DNA from: an uncultured Clostridia bacterium
GTDB lineage: Bacteria > Bacillota > Clostridia > Oscillospirales > CAG-272
Length of the DNA stretch: 6,268 nt
Reading direction: 5' to 3'
Assembly: GCA_937895775.1 (NCBI GenBank)
Contig: CALBLD010000122.1
Coordinates: forward strand, 1-6,268
This document shows, one piece after another, positions 1-5,909 of the stretch; positions within the stretch are counted from its first letter, which is position 1; every line of letters starts with the position of its first letter. The position numbers were made by a program, and so were the translations under genes. Under the pieces are notes generated by a model. The model had not been told where the DNA came from and made no database searches. It was given only the letters and a program-made list of their open reading frames with translations.

Positions 1-390
1 GCCGAGAGCGGACTCAAGGCAAAGGCTGCAATTGATGCAATCTGCTTCGAGCCGGAGGTCGGCGCAGTTTATACCGGAAAGGTAACACGTATCATCCCGA
101 TAGGCGCATTCGTCGAGTTTGCACCCGGTAAAGAGGGTATGTGCCATATCAAGGATCTTTCAAATCAGTTTGTTGAAAAGGTCGAGGATGTCGTAAAGGA
201 AGGTGACGAAATAACAGTCAAGTTCATGGGCATCGATGATAAGGGCAGATTCAACCTTTCGCGCAAGGCACTTCTTCCGAAGGCTGAGAATGACGACAGA
301 GGCTCGCGCCCGGTACGTGCTGACCACTCGGAAGGCGAAGACGGCGAACGTCCGGCACGCAGACCCCGTAAGAAGTTTTTCGAAAGATAA
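1..390 (+). CDS. pnp: Polynucleotide phosphorylase, C-terminal part (5' end outside window)
   Basis: This is the last 129 residues of PNPase, the phosphate-dependent 3'-5' exoribonuclease that degrades mRNA as a cytoplasmic trimer. The reading frame is open from base 1, so the gene begins upstream. Fragment residues 1-15 look like the end of the KH domain. Residues about 19-90 form an S1 RNA-binding domain with the family's hallmarks: PEVGAVYTGKV, IGAFVEF followed by PGKEG, HIKDLS, VEDVVKEGDEITVK and the closing GRFNLSRKA. After the S1 domain comes a short, charged tail of about 39 residues, rich in Asp/Glu and Arg and ending in RKKFFER. Such low-complexity tails are common in Firmicute PNPases. 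S1 domains occur in other proteins, but the KH-to-S1 junction and the PGKEG and LSRKA context fit PNPase best. The gene is followed within 30 bases by a strong terminator. Confidence 0.95.
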   Translation, partial: AESGLKAKAAIDAICFEPEVGAVYTGKVTRIIPIGAFVEFAPGKEGMCHIKDLSNQFVEKVEDVVKEGDEITVKFMGIDDKGRFNLSRKALLPKAENDDRGSRPVRADHSEGEDGERPARRPRKKFFER

Positions 391-415
391 AATATAAGCT
401 TTACGCTTTAAAAAA

Positions 416-453
416 TACAGACCGCGGCTTTTTTCGCGGTCTGTACAATTTTT
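416..453 (+). terminator. Intrinsic terminator of pnp, possibly bidirectional
   Basis: A perfect 11-bp stem (416-426 with 435-445, arm TACAGACCGCG) closes an 8-base T-rich loop. It is followed by CAA and a run of five T at 449-453. Six A at 410-415 lie just before the stem, so the minus strand also reads stem plus U-run, which could stop any transcript leaking through the opposing permease terminator. Confidence 0.9.
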
Positions 454-457
454 ATGT

Positions 458-496
458 GCAAAATCCCGCAGAACTGTCGGTTCTGCGGGATTTTGC
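458..496 (-). terminator. Hairpin terminator of the permease gene
   Basis: A perfect 17-bp stem (458-474 with 480-496) with a 5-base loop begins two bases beyond the permease stop codon on the minus strand. The 3' arm carries four U, and after a short gap the minus strand continues into AT-rich sequence. With the pnp hairpin it fills the 108-base gap between the two convergent genes. Termination in the minus direction is inferred from position; the stem itself is unambiguous. Confidence 0.85.
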
Positions 497-498
497 GA

Positions 499-1638
499 TT
501 ATATACGCTTGATAAGCTCCGAAAAAATAACAAGAATGAAGAGAAATCCGAAATTGTATGCCGAGAAAAGCGCAATATACCGCCCTGCCTTTCCGGGATT
601 GTGTCTGACATATTCGCGGAAGGTTATAAGGCTTGCAAGTGACGCGATCAGCGTTCCCGTGCCGCCTATGTTGACCCCGACGAGCAGATCGGCATAGTTT
701 TCGGTAAACTGCGACAAAAGAATGGCTGACGGTACGTTGCTGATGATCTGACAGGAGAGTACACTGACCAGAAGCGTGTTTTTTTCGAGAAGACCCGAAA
801 AAAAGTTCCTTACCGCATCGATTCTCGCCATATTGCCCGCAAATATGAAAAAGAAAACAAAGGTGAGAAGAAGAGGATAATCGACTGCTTTGAGAGCCTT
901 TCTGTCGGCAAAAAACAGTACGGCGGGGATTACGATCAGTCCGATAGCATAAGGAATGCGTCTGAATACAATTATAACAGACAGAGCAAAAAGTAAAAGG
1001 TAAAGTAGGGTGCGCTTCGGGTCGGGACGTATGTGATCGTCGGTTATTTCGAGCGGTTCGGACTTTATTGCAACTGTACAGCAGACGGTAATCATGATTA
1101 CCGAAAGCAGAAACGGGGGCAGCATTATTTTTATAAATTCACCGTCGGGGATGTCGAATCTGCTGTAAAGATAAAGATTCTGCGGATTTCCGAACGGGGT
1201 GAGCATCCCTCCGAGATTTGCCGCAATGTTCTGCATTATGAAGGTGAACGCCATGTACTTTTCTTTGTGCGTTGTCACAAGAACAAAATAACCGAGCGGG
1301 AGAAAAGTCAGAAGTGCCATGTCGTTTGCGATAAGCATCGACCCGATAAAGGTTATGTAGACAAGCGCGATTATTGCCGCGCGTGCGTTCCCGAATATGT
1401 GGATTATGCGGCGGGCAAGTATGTAGAAAAAATTGATGTTTTTCAGTGCGCAGACCACAGCCAGTACGCAGAAGAGACAGGAGAGGGTCTTTAAATCAAA
1501 ATATCCGATATATCGGCTGTCGGGCGGGATAATGAAAGATGTGATTGCCGCCGCCGCAAAAGCAATGCAGGTTACGGTATTCTTTTTGATAAATGATATT
1601 ATGTTGCGGAAAAACAAAATGCTTTTTGCGGGTTTCAT
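499..1638 (-). CDS. SLC13/ArsB/CitM-like anion permease (ion transporter superfamily)
   Basis: This 379-residue integral membrane protein probably exports or co-transports an anion across the cytoplasmic membrane; the substrate cannot be told. About ten hydrophobic stretches are visible. The family's two-fold repeat is recognisable. The first half has NDMALLTFLPL (105-115) and the loop motif ANLGGMLTPFGNPQN (140-153). The second half has the counterpart ISNVPSAILLS (299-309) followed by GGTGTLIASLASLI (325-338). Asn-Pro pairs and Gly-rich hairpins of this kind form the substrate and ion sites in the superfamily that includes ArsB, citrate (CitMHS) and dicarboxylate carriers. At 379 residues it is shorter than the usual 420-450, with only a brief charged N-terminus (1-20). 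The start is supported by TAAGGAAG eight bases upstream and by a near-consensus promoter just beyond. No arsenic-resistance or citrate genes flank it, so a specific name is not justified. Confidence 0.87.
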   Translation of the reverse strand: MKPAKSILFFRNIISFIKKNTVTCIAFAAAAITSFIIPPDSRYIGYFDLKTLSCLFCVLAVVCALKNINFFYILARRIIHIFGNARAAIIALVYITFIGSMLIANDMALLTFLPLGYFVLVTTHKEKYMAFTFIMQNIAANLGGMLTPFGNPQNLYLYSRFDIPDGEFIKIMLPPFLLSVIMITVCCTVAIKSEPLEITDDHIRPDPKRTLLYLLLFALSVIIVFRRIPYAIGLIVIPAVLFFADRKALKAVDYPLLLTFVFFFIFAGNMARIDAVRNFFSGLLEKNTLLVSVLSCQIISNVPSAILLSQFTENYADLLVGVNIGGTGTLIASLASLITFREYVRHNPGKAGRYIALFSAYNFGFLFILVIFSELIKRI

Positions 1639-1646
1639 TACTTTGA

Positions 1647-1654
1647 CTTCCTTA
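1647..1654 (-). promoter_or_regulatory. Ribosome binding site of the permease
   Basis: The minus strand reads TAAGGAAG, eight bases before the ATG at 1638-1636. It supports this start codon. Confidence 0.8.
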
Positions 1655-1675
1655 CTGCTTTGATGTCACCCGACA

Positions 1676-1704
1676 ATTATATATCGTTTGTCCGTACTTT
1701 TCAA
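1676..1704 (-). promoter_or_regulatory. Sigma-A-type promoter of the permease
   Basis: On the minus strand TTGAAA (1704-1699) and a perfect TATAAT (1681-1676) are separated by exactly 17 bases, giving an expected transcript start near 1669 and a 5' leader of about 30 bases that carries the Shine-Dalgarno site. The -35 box lies 18 bases past the stop codon of the upstream gene. No convincing hairpin separates the two genes (only seven U on the minus strand at 1720-1714), so readthrough from that gene is also possible. Confidence 0.8.
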
Positions 1705-1722
1705 TAGGTTCGGAAAAAAATT

Positions 1723-2097
1723 TCAGCCTTTCAGATATTTTTCGAAGAAGTGTATGTCGGATGCCGATTTTCCCTCGGGAATGATCGCACAGATTCCGTC
1801 GTCAATCCCGAATATCTCAAATTCGCAGTCAAAGAGGCTGACGACATCGGGCGCGTCCCCTATGTATAACTTGTTCTTTTTGCCGACACGGACGCTGTGC
1901 GCATTGCCGAACAGAGCGCAGGCGCGGTTTTTCGCTCTGAGCGGATCGAGCTTGTCGATTTCCTCGGCTGACTTTTGCAGAATATCGTCGTTAACTATGT
2001 ATATCAGTCCGTCAAGGCAGATAAGAGTTGCCATTTTGTTTTTGAATACCATTTTGTCCTCATTGCCGAGGAGCAGTTTGCCGCGTTTCAGTTTCAT
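1723..2097 (-). CDS. Hypothetical protein, 124 aa, unrecognised
   Basis: I do not recognise this family. The protein is soluble-looking, with no signal peptide or membrane segment. The N-terminus is basic (MKLKRGKLLLG). A likely beta-strand pair follows (ATLICLDGLIYIVNDD, residues 23-38), then a charged helical stretch (about 39-60), then a strand-rich C-terminal half containing KKNKLYIGDAPDVVSLF and an acidic, hydrophobic patch before KSASDIHFFEKYLKG. The gene looks real: it has an AAGGAG Shine-Dalgarno site ten bases before its ATG, its own promoter, and no competing gene on the other strand. It lies 84 bases upstream of the permease on the same strand and divergent from the propeller-VTT/HAD operon, so it could be co-transcribed with the permease. 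A small regulatory or binding role is possible, but nothing in the sequence decides it. Confidence 0.8.
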   Translation of the reverse strand: MKLKRGKLLLGNEDKMVFKNKMATLICLDGLIYIVNDDILQKSAEEIDKLDPLRAKNRACALFGNAHSVRVGKKNKLYIGDAPDVVSLFDCEFEIFGIDDGICAIIPEGKSASDIHFFEKYLKG

Positions 2098-2107
2098 GGG
2101 GATATCA

Positions 2108-2113
2108 CTCCTT
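2108..2113 (-). promoter_or_regulatory. Ribosome binding site of the 124-aa hypothetical protein
   Basis: The minus strand reads AAGGAG (preceded by more A), ten bases before the ATG at 2097-2095. It is a near-perfect Shine-Dalgarno site and the main support for this start. Confidence 0.85.
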
Positions 2114-2121
2114 TTTTGAAT

Positions 2122-2150
2122 ATGATAGCCTATTTTCGTCGATATTTCAA
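2122..2150 (-). promoter_or_regulatory. Sigma-A-type promoter of the 124-aa hypothetical protein
   Basis: On the minus strand TTGAAA (2150-2145) and TATCAT (2127-2122) are spaced by 17 bases, with the same -35 sequence and spacing as the permease promoter. The transcript would start around 2115, almost at the Shine-Dalgarno site, so the leader is very short. Confidence 0.7.
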
Positions 2151-2162
2151 GTGAAAATGACG
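2137..2162. promoter_or_regulatory. Imperfect dyad over the -35 box, possible operator
   Basis: TTTCA (2145-2149) and TGAAA (2152-2156) form an inverted repeat around AG. Further out, CGTC (2137-2140) and GACG (2159-2162) pair as well, but with unequal inner spacing (4 and 2 bases). The dyad covers the -35 box of the minus-strand promoter and lies about 40 bases upstream of the -35 of the plus-strand operon. A repressor site is possible, but in AT-rich DNA a short dyad can arise by chance. Confidence 0.3.
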
Positions 2163-2199
2163 ATTTGTTTTAAAATTCAACGAAAATTAACAAAAGATG

Positions 2200-2229
2200 T
2201 TGGAAAATGGCATGCGACTGTGTTATACT
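2200..2229 (+). promoter_or_regulatory. Promoter of the propeller / VTT-HAD operon
   Basis: TTGGAA (2200-2205), an 18-base spacer and TATACT (2224-2229) with an upstream TGT (2221-2223) that makes an extended -10. Transcription would start near 2236. This places an in-frame ATG at 2151 upstream of the transcript start, so it cannot be used from this promoter and the ATG at 2259 is the likely start. Confidence 0.65.
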
Positions 2230-2258
2230 GTCAGCAAACGACTTTTTGGGGATTTGTC

Positions 2259-3491
2259 ATGACTGATCGAAATAATTCATTCTTTTATATAGCAAACGGC
2301 GAACTTTTCCTTTTTGACGGCGAAAAGGAGCATGCGGTTCCGAGCGGCGTGGCGGAAAAGTATGTCGCACACGTCAAGGATCGTATCAGAAAAAACGAAT
2401 GGAAGGAAAGCGGAAGCGGAGCGGTTTTCATGGGGACGGTGAACCCGGAGACCGTTGAATCCGCGGTTGCGTCGATAAGCTCAAAGGTGTGCTGTGTCGG
2501 CTTTTCGGATGATCGTCTCATTTATTCGCTGAATATTGATGGTGTCTGCGGGATTTACAGCAAAAGAACCTTCAGAGATACCGATGAGGGTATAGTGCTT
2601 TCCGATCGTGAGTACAGATATTCGGATTTCGATATCAGTCGGGATGGCGACATCTGCGTGTCAGCCGCATTTGCGGGAGAGTCGCATATCGGCATAAAAC
2701 GCCGCGACGATGCGGATTGTCGGATGATGACAGAAGGAGACAGCCTTGAGATTTACCCGGTCTGGTCAAAGAATAAGAAAAATGTGATCTGTTTCAGCGG
2801 CGCGGGACTTTCAGGGGCGGATGATGATCGGTCTGCGGAAGTCGGGGAGGCAAGCGGCAGACTGCCGTTTTTTAATATGCAATACGACATTCCTGTCGAG
2901 GCACGCGAGAGGTCGGCGTTTGCCCTTTGCTCGCTCGATATCGAAACCGGGGAAATCACCGAACTGAGGTCGGACAACGCATACGATTTCGTGAAGCCGC
3001 AGACGACTGCGGACGGTTCACTCTGGTACATAAAGAAACCGTTCAGACCGGGTGATAACGGAAGAGGATTCGGCGGATGCCTTCTTGATATTCTCCGCGC
3101 TCCCGTCAGACTTCTCGGCGCATTGGTCGGTTTTTTCAACATATTCACGATACGGTATTCGGGAAAGAATCTTACCTCTGCCGGAGGTACAAAGACCAAA
3201 AAACGCTCGGAGGATCAGATCTGCATCGACGGCAATATTATCTCCGCATCGAAAGAACTTCGCACAAACGAAGCAAAAGGCGAAAAATATCCGGGATATA
3301 TCCCGCGTACCTTTGAACTGCACAGGATCACACCCGAAAATAATGACGTTACGGTAAAAAAAGGCGTCATTGCATACAGAGTGACCGAAAACGGAGTTCT
3401 GTACTCAAACGGTACGTCGGTTGTACTTGTAAATAATGACGGCAGTGAAGAACTGGTCGCAAAAATAAAGGACGTTACATTCATTGCATGA
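2259..3491 (+). CDS. Conserved-looking cytoplasmic protein with TolB/PD40-like propeller repeats and a hydrophobic insert
   Basis: This 410-residue protein has no signal peptide and I cannot name it. Several stretches look like blades of a TolB-type (PD40/WD40-like) beta-propeller: SRDGDICVSAAF, EIYPVWSKNKKNVICF (from residue 164, matching the PD40 pattern YPxWSxDxKxI) and SLDIETGEITEL (225-236). Others are DGSLWYIKK and the final GVLYSNGTSVVLVNNDGSEE. Between blades sits an odd segment, about residues 272-298, rich in Leu, Ile, Phe and Val and broken by Asp277, Arg280 and Arg284. It may be an amphipathic or re-entrant helix touching the membrane, and it is followed by a Lys/Arg-rich loop. 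The start at 2259 is chosen over an in-frame ATG at 2151 because the promoter lies between them and GGGGA sits six bases upstream. The stop is 20 bases before the VTT-HAD gene, so the two form an operon. Function unknown; a scaffold or sensor beside the membrane is inference. Confidence 0.85.
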   Translation: MTDRNNSFFYIANGELFLFDGEKEHAVPSGVAEKYVAHVKDRIRKNEWKESGSGAVFMGTVNPETVESAVASISSKVCCVGFSDDRLIYSLNIDGVCGIYSKRTFRDTDEGIVLSDREYRYSDFDISRDGDICVSAAFAGESHIGIKRRDDADCRMMTEGDSLEIYPVWSKNKKNVICFSGAGLSGADDDRSAEVGEASGRLPFFNMQYDIPVEARERSAFALCSLDIETGEITELRSDNAYDFVKPQTTADGSLWYIKKPFRPGDNGRGFGGCLLDILRAPVRLLGALVGFFNIFTIRYSGKNLTSAGGTKTKKRSEDQICIDGNIISASKELRTNEAKGEKYPGYIPRTFELHRITPENNDVTVKKGVIAYRVTENGVLYSNGTSVVLVNNDGSEELVAKIKDVTFIA

Positions 3492-3492
3492 A

Positions 3493-3499
3493 AAGGTGA
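3493..3499 (+). promoter_or_regulatory. Ribosome binding site of the VTT-HAD fusion
   Basis: AAGGTGA lies just after the stop of the preceding gene and 12 bases before the ATG at 3512. The spacing is slightly long. No better start lies nearby, and the first membrane helix begins about ten residues after this Met. Confidence 0.65.
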
Positions 3500-3511
3500 A
3501 GTAAAAATAAG

Positions 3512-4897
3512 ATGGAAGACAAGAAAGCAAGAATAAAAAAAATAATAAAGATAACTCTTCTTGTACTGGCGATAGTTTTGTCGGTGGTTGCCTGCGTACT
3601 GCTTGTCCCATATCTCGCAAAGCTTGCGAAAATGAACAAGGAAGAGCTGAATTCGGCACTTGCCGCTGCCGATGCGGCTCTGAGAAAGCTCGGACCGATA
3701 CGCTATATTCTGATGATGCTGCTTCAGATATTCCAGATGATACTTGCTCCGATCCCGGGCGGACCGGTTGCGGTTATGATGGGCTTCATGTTCGGACCTG
3801 TTCTCGGAACACTGCTTACGATAGTGTCAACCGCTCTCGGAACAATGCTTATCATATGGTGCGTGGAACGCTTCGGCATGTCGTTTGTAAATAAATTTAT
3901 AAATTCCAAGGGGTTTGAAAAACTCAGATTTCTTCATAATTCATCAAGCCGTGACGCACTGCTGTTTCTGCTCTTCCTTGTCCCGGGGACGCCCAAGGAT
4001 CTCGTGACCTTTTTTGCCCCGTTCACAGGGGCGAAGCCGAGAAACATTGTGGTGCTTGCTTCGCTCGCAAGAATACCGTCAATATTTCTGATGGTATATC
4101 TCGGGGACGCAATATCCGACGGAAATCTCGTAAAATCGCTGATAATCCTGACGGTCGCCGCTGTTATAGGACTTATCGGAATAATGTTCAAGGATAAGGT
4201 GATGCCCGAATACAGCGACAGAAGAGCGGTGAAGGGCAGAGATACATTTGTCTTCGATCTTGACGGAACACTTCTCAATACACTGACCGATCTTACCATC
4301 GCAACAAACCATGCGCTCGAAAAGAACGGATTTGAAAGGCGGACCGAAGATCAGGTCAGAAAGGCAGTCGGAAACGGAGTCGGACTGCTGATCGAAAGAT
4401 CGATCCCCGACGGCAGAAAAAATCCTAAATTCGATGTGACGCTTGCCGATTTCAAGGAGTATTACGGAGAGCATTGCCGCGATAATACCATGCCGTACAA
4501 AGGGATAAAAGAACTGCTCTCGGGACTTTCGGAACGCGGATATAAACTCGCTATTGTCTCCAATAAGGTCGATTTTGCGGTAAAGGAACTGTGCGCCGAC
4601 TTTTTCCCGGAGGTTCCGATTGCGATCGGCGAATCGGAGGGGGTCAGGCGTAAACCCGCGCCCGACAGTGTGCTTGCGGCACTGAAAACACTCGGAAGTA
4701 CTCCCGAAAGAACGGTTTATGTCGGAGACAGCGATGTGGATATTCAGACCGCAAAAAATGCAGGTACATCCTGTATTTCGGTAACATGGGGTTTCAGATC
4801 GGCGGCATTCCTTAATGCCAACGGTGCAACCGCACTTGCCGACAGTCCGGAGGAAATACTCGCACTTGTCGATGATAAAAACGAAAAGAATAAATAA
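3512..4897 (+). CDS. Fusion protein: VTT (TVP38/TMEM64, DedA-like) membrane domain + HAD phosphatase (phosphoglycolate-phosphatase type)
   Basis: This 461-residue protein has two complete parts. Residues 1-230 are a TVP38/TMEM64-type VTT domain: a basic N-terminus, a helix at about 11-36, PIPGGPVAVMMGF (80-92) with GPVLGTLL after it, a helix ending in CVERFG, then VPGTPKDLVTFFA (157-169), LARIPS and a last helix ending near 228. Related DedA/VTT proteins move or scramble lipids, including undecaprenyl phosphate. Residues about 244-455 are a HAD subfamily I hydrolase with every motif: DLDGT (249-253; nucleophile Asp249, acid Asp251), Ser350 in VSNK, Lys381 in RKPAPD and GDSDVD (405-410). A helical cap lies between the first two motifs. 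This is closest to Gph-type phosphatases, which remove phosphate from small metabolites. The basic linker (DKV through RRAVKGRD) suggests the phosphatase faces the cytoplasm. The frame is continuous and all motifs are intact, so this is a true fusion. The substrate is unknown. Confidence 0.93.
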   Translation: MEDKKARIKKIIKITLLVLAIVLSVVACVLLVPYLAKLAKMNKEELNSALAAADAALRKLGPIRYILMMLLQIFQMILAPIPGGPVAVMMGFMFGPVLGTLLTIVSTALGTMLIIWCVERFGMSFVNKFINSKGFEKLRFLHNSSSRDALLFLLFLVPGTPKDLVTFFAPFTGAKPRNIVVLASLARIPSIFLMVYLGDAISDGNLVKSLIILTVAAVIGLIGIMFKDKVMPEYSDRRAVKGRDTFVFDLDGTLLNTLTDLTIATNHALEKNGFERRTEDQVRKAVGNGVGLLIERSIPDGRKNPKFDVTLADFKEYYGEHCRDNTMPYKGIKELLSGLSERGYKLAIVSNKVDFAVKELCADFFPEVPIAIGESEGVRRKPAPDSVLAALKTLGSTPERTVYVGDSDVDIQTAKNAGTSCISVTWGFRSAAFLNANGATALADSPEEILALVDDKNEKNK

Positions 4898-4900
4898 ACT

Positions 4901-4935
4901 ATGCACCCCGAAGGATTTCAGCCATCGGGGTGCAT
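4901..4935. terminator. Hairpin between convergent genes, probable bidirectional terminator
   Basis: A perfect 11-bp stem, ATGCACCCCGA (4901-4911) with its complement at 4925-4935, closes a 13-base loop. It begins three bases after the VTT-HAD stop and 17 bases beyond the epimerase stop at 4953 on the other strand. The T-run is weak on the plus side (GTAATTGTAA) and somewhat better on the minus side (AGTTTATTTATTC). It could therefore be a leaky terminator or simply an mRNA 3'-end stabiliser. Confidence 0.7.
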
Positions 4936-4952
4936 GTAATTGTAACATGATT

Positions 4953-5909
4953 TCAGTTTGCTTTTTTGCTCTCAAAAGAGATTTCGGTCGAAAAGATTCC
5001 GGTCTCTCCGGGACCTATCACCAGAAGACCGCTGTCCTCGGGATTTTGATCGATGTGGAAGCAGTCGATCGCACAGGTCTGCGGCTCTGTTACGATAAAG
5101 CCGTCATCACTGCCTTTCCAGAGCATACGGTAACCGAAGGCTTCGTCCGAACTGTAACATATACCTACACCGCTTTTGTCGTCGTAAAGCCTTATCGGAT
5201 CTTTTTTTGCACGATAGAACGCCGAAACCGATCTGCCGCAGGGAGCAAAACCGTCGCCGTTCAATGCAAGTATCTTTTCGTCATTGTACAGATATTCGCA
5301 CGTCGGCAGAAAATTTGCGTCCCGAAGATGCTCGCGCACGACAGGCATGTAAAGACGGATGTTTCTGCGGTCCGAACCTGCGGCAAACGGCAATCTGAAT
5401 GTCGTGTGATAGGCAAGCATGAACGGCATGTTTCTTTCCGATCTGTTTGTGACCGAAAGCTTTTCGCAAAGCGCAGAGCCTTCAAGCCTGTATGAACGGA
5501 TTATTTCAAACGCATGAGGAAATCCGGGATATTCTCCTTCTTCTGCCGAAAAGCGAAAGCTTATGTTGTCCTCTCCGAGGGCATCGACCGCAAAGCGCGT
5601 CCTGTAAAGACTGCCGTGTATGTGACAACCGGTGCTTTCTTCGTTTATCGGGAAATTGTAGTCTCTTCCTTCAAAGCGGAAAGAACCGCCGCGTATCCTG
5701 TTAGGAGGGAAAAGAATCGGATTTCCGTAGAGAAACGGATTGTCCCATATTTCGCTCATGTCGGTTTCGGGATGGCGCAGAATGTCAATGTCGCCCGATG
5801 CGGAGCGGAGGCTGTAACAGCCTCCGCCCATTGCGGGAGAGAATCCCGCAACGAAATCGCCGCTTTTTATAAATGTCAGCTCTTCTTCGAATTTCGCTCT
5901 GTATTTCAT
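4953..5909 (-). CDS. Aldose 1-epimerase family protein (galactose-mutarotase-like)
   Basis: This 318-residue cytoplasmic protein belongs to the galactose-mutarotase-like fold, which interconverts alpha and beta anomers of aldoses or, in related members, acts on sugar phosphates. Visible hallmarks are GNPILFPPNRIRGG (62-75) followed by FRFEGRDYNFPIN, then HIHGSLYRTRF (96-106) where His98 matches the family's HG motif. AYHTTFRLPF (166-175) offers His168 as the second catalytic His. FIVTEPQTCAIDCFH (271-285) puts Glu275 in the EPxT context of the catalytic base. The closing GPGETGIFSTEISF (299-312) is also typical. The length is normal. The start ATG overlaps the stop of the upstream gene by four bases (ATGA), which suggests translational coupling; the Shine-Dalgarno match is weak (GAAAGAAATGG). 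True galactose mutarotase activity is not assured, because many paralogues have other sugar substrates. Confidence 0.92.
   Translation of the reverse strand: MKYRAKFEEELTFIKSGDFVAGFSPAMGGGCYSLRSASGDIDILRHPETDMSEIWDNPFLYGNPILFPPNRIRGGSFRFEGRDYNFPINEESTGCHIHGSLYRTRFAVDALGEDNISFRFSAEEGEYPGFPHAFEIIRSYRLEGSALCEKLSVTNRSERNMPFMLAYHTTFRLPFAAGSDRRNIRLYMPVVREHLRDANFLPTCEYLYNDEKILALNGDGFAPCGRSVSAFYRAKKDPIRLYDDKSGVGICYSSDEAFGYRMLWKGSDDGFIVTEPQTCAIDCFHIDQNPEDSGLLVIGPGETGIFSTEISFESKKAN

Noticed and set aside
1033..1494. A 153-codon open frame on the plus strand within the permease
   Set aside because: It is antisense to the permease's core motifs. It is rich in His, Cys, Tyr and Arg and resembles no protein.
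1714..1745. A possible terminator between the 124-aa gene and the permease (seven U on the minus strand)
   Set aside because: The only preceding pairing is a weak AT-only stem with a 15-base loop; CTGAAA occurs as a direct, not inverted, repeat.
2151..2258. A 36-residue N-terminal extension of the propeller-like protein from an ATG at 2151
   Set aside because: It starts upstream of the extended -10 promoter (2221-2229), overlaps the divergent promoter, has no Shine-Dalgarno site and reads as AT-rich intergenic sequence. ATG 2259 is better supported.
4079..4975. A 298-codon open frame on the minus strand opposite the VTT-HAD gene
   Set aside because: It lies antisense to a gene with full family motifs. 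Its translation is rich in Cys, Arg and Ser with no recognisable domain, as expected from the complement of a coding sequence.
4815..5495. A 226-codon open frame on the plus strand across the convergent junction
   Set aside because: It runs through the end of the VTT-HAD gene, the hairpin and the antisense of the epimerase. It has no domain, and the epimerase frame explains the region.
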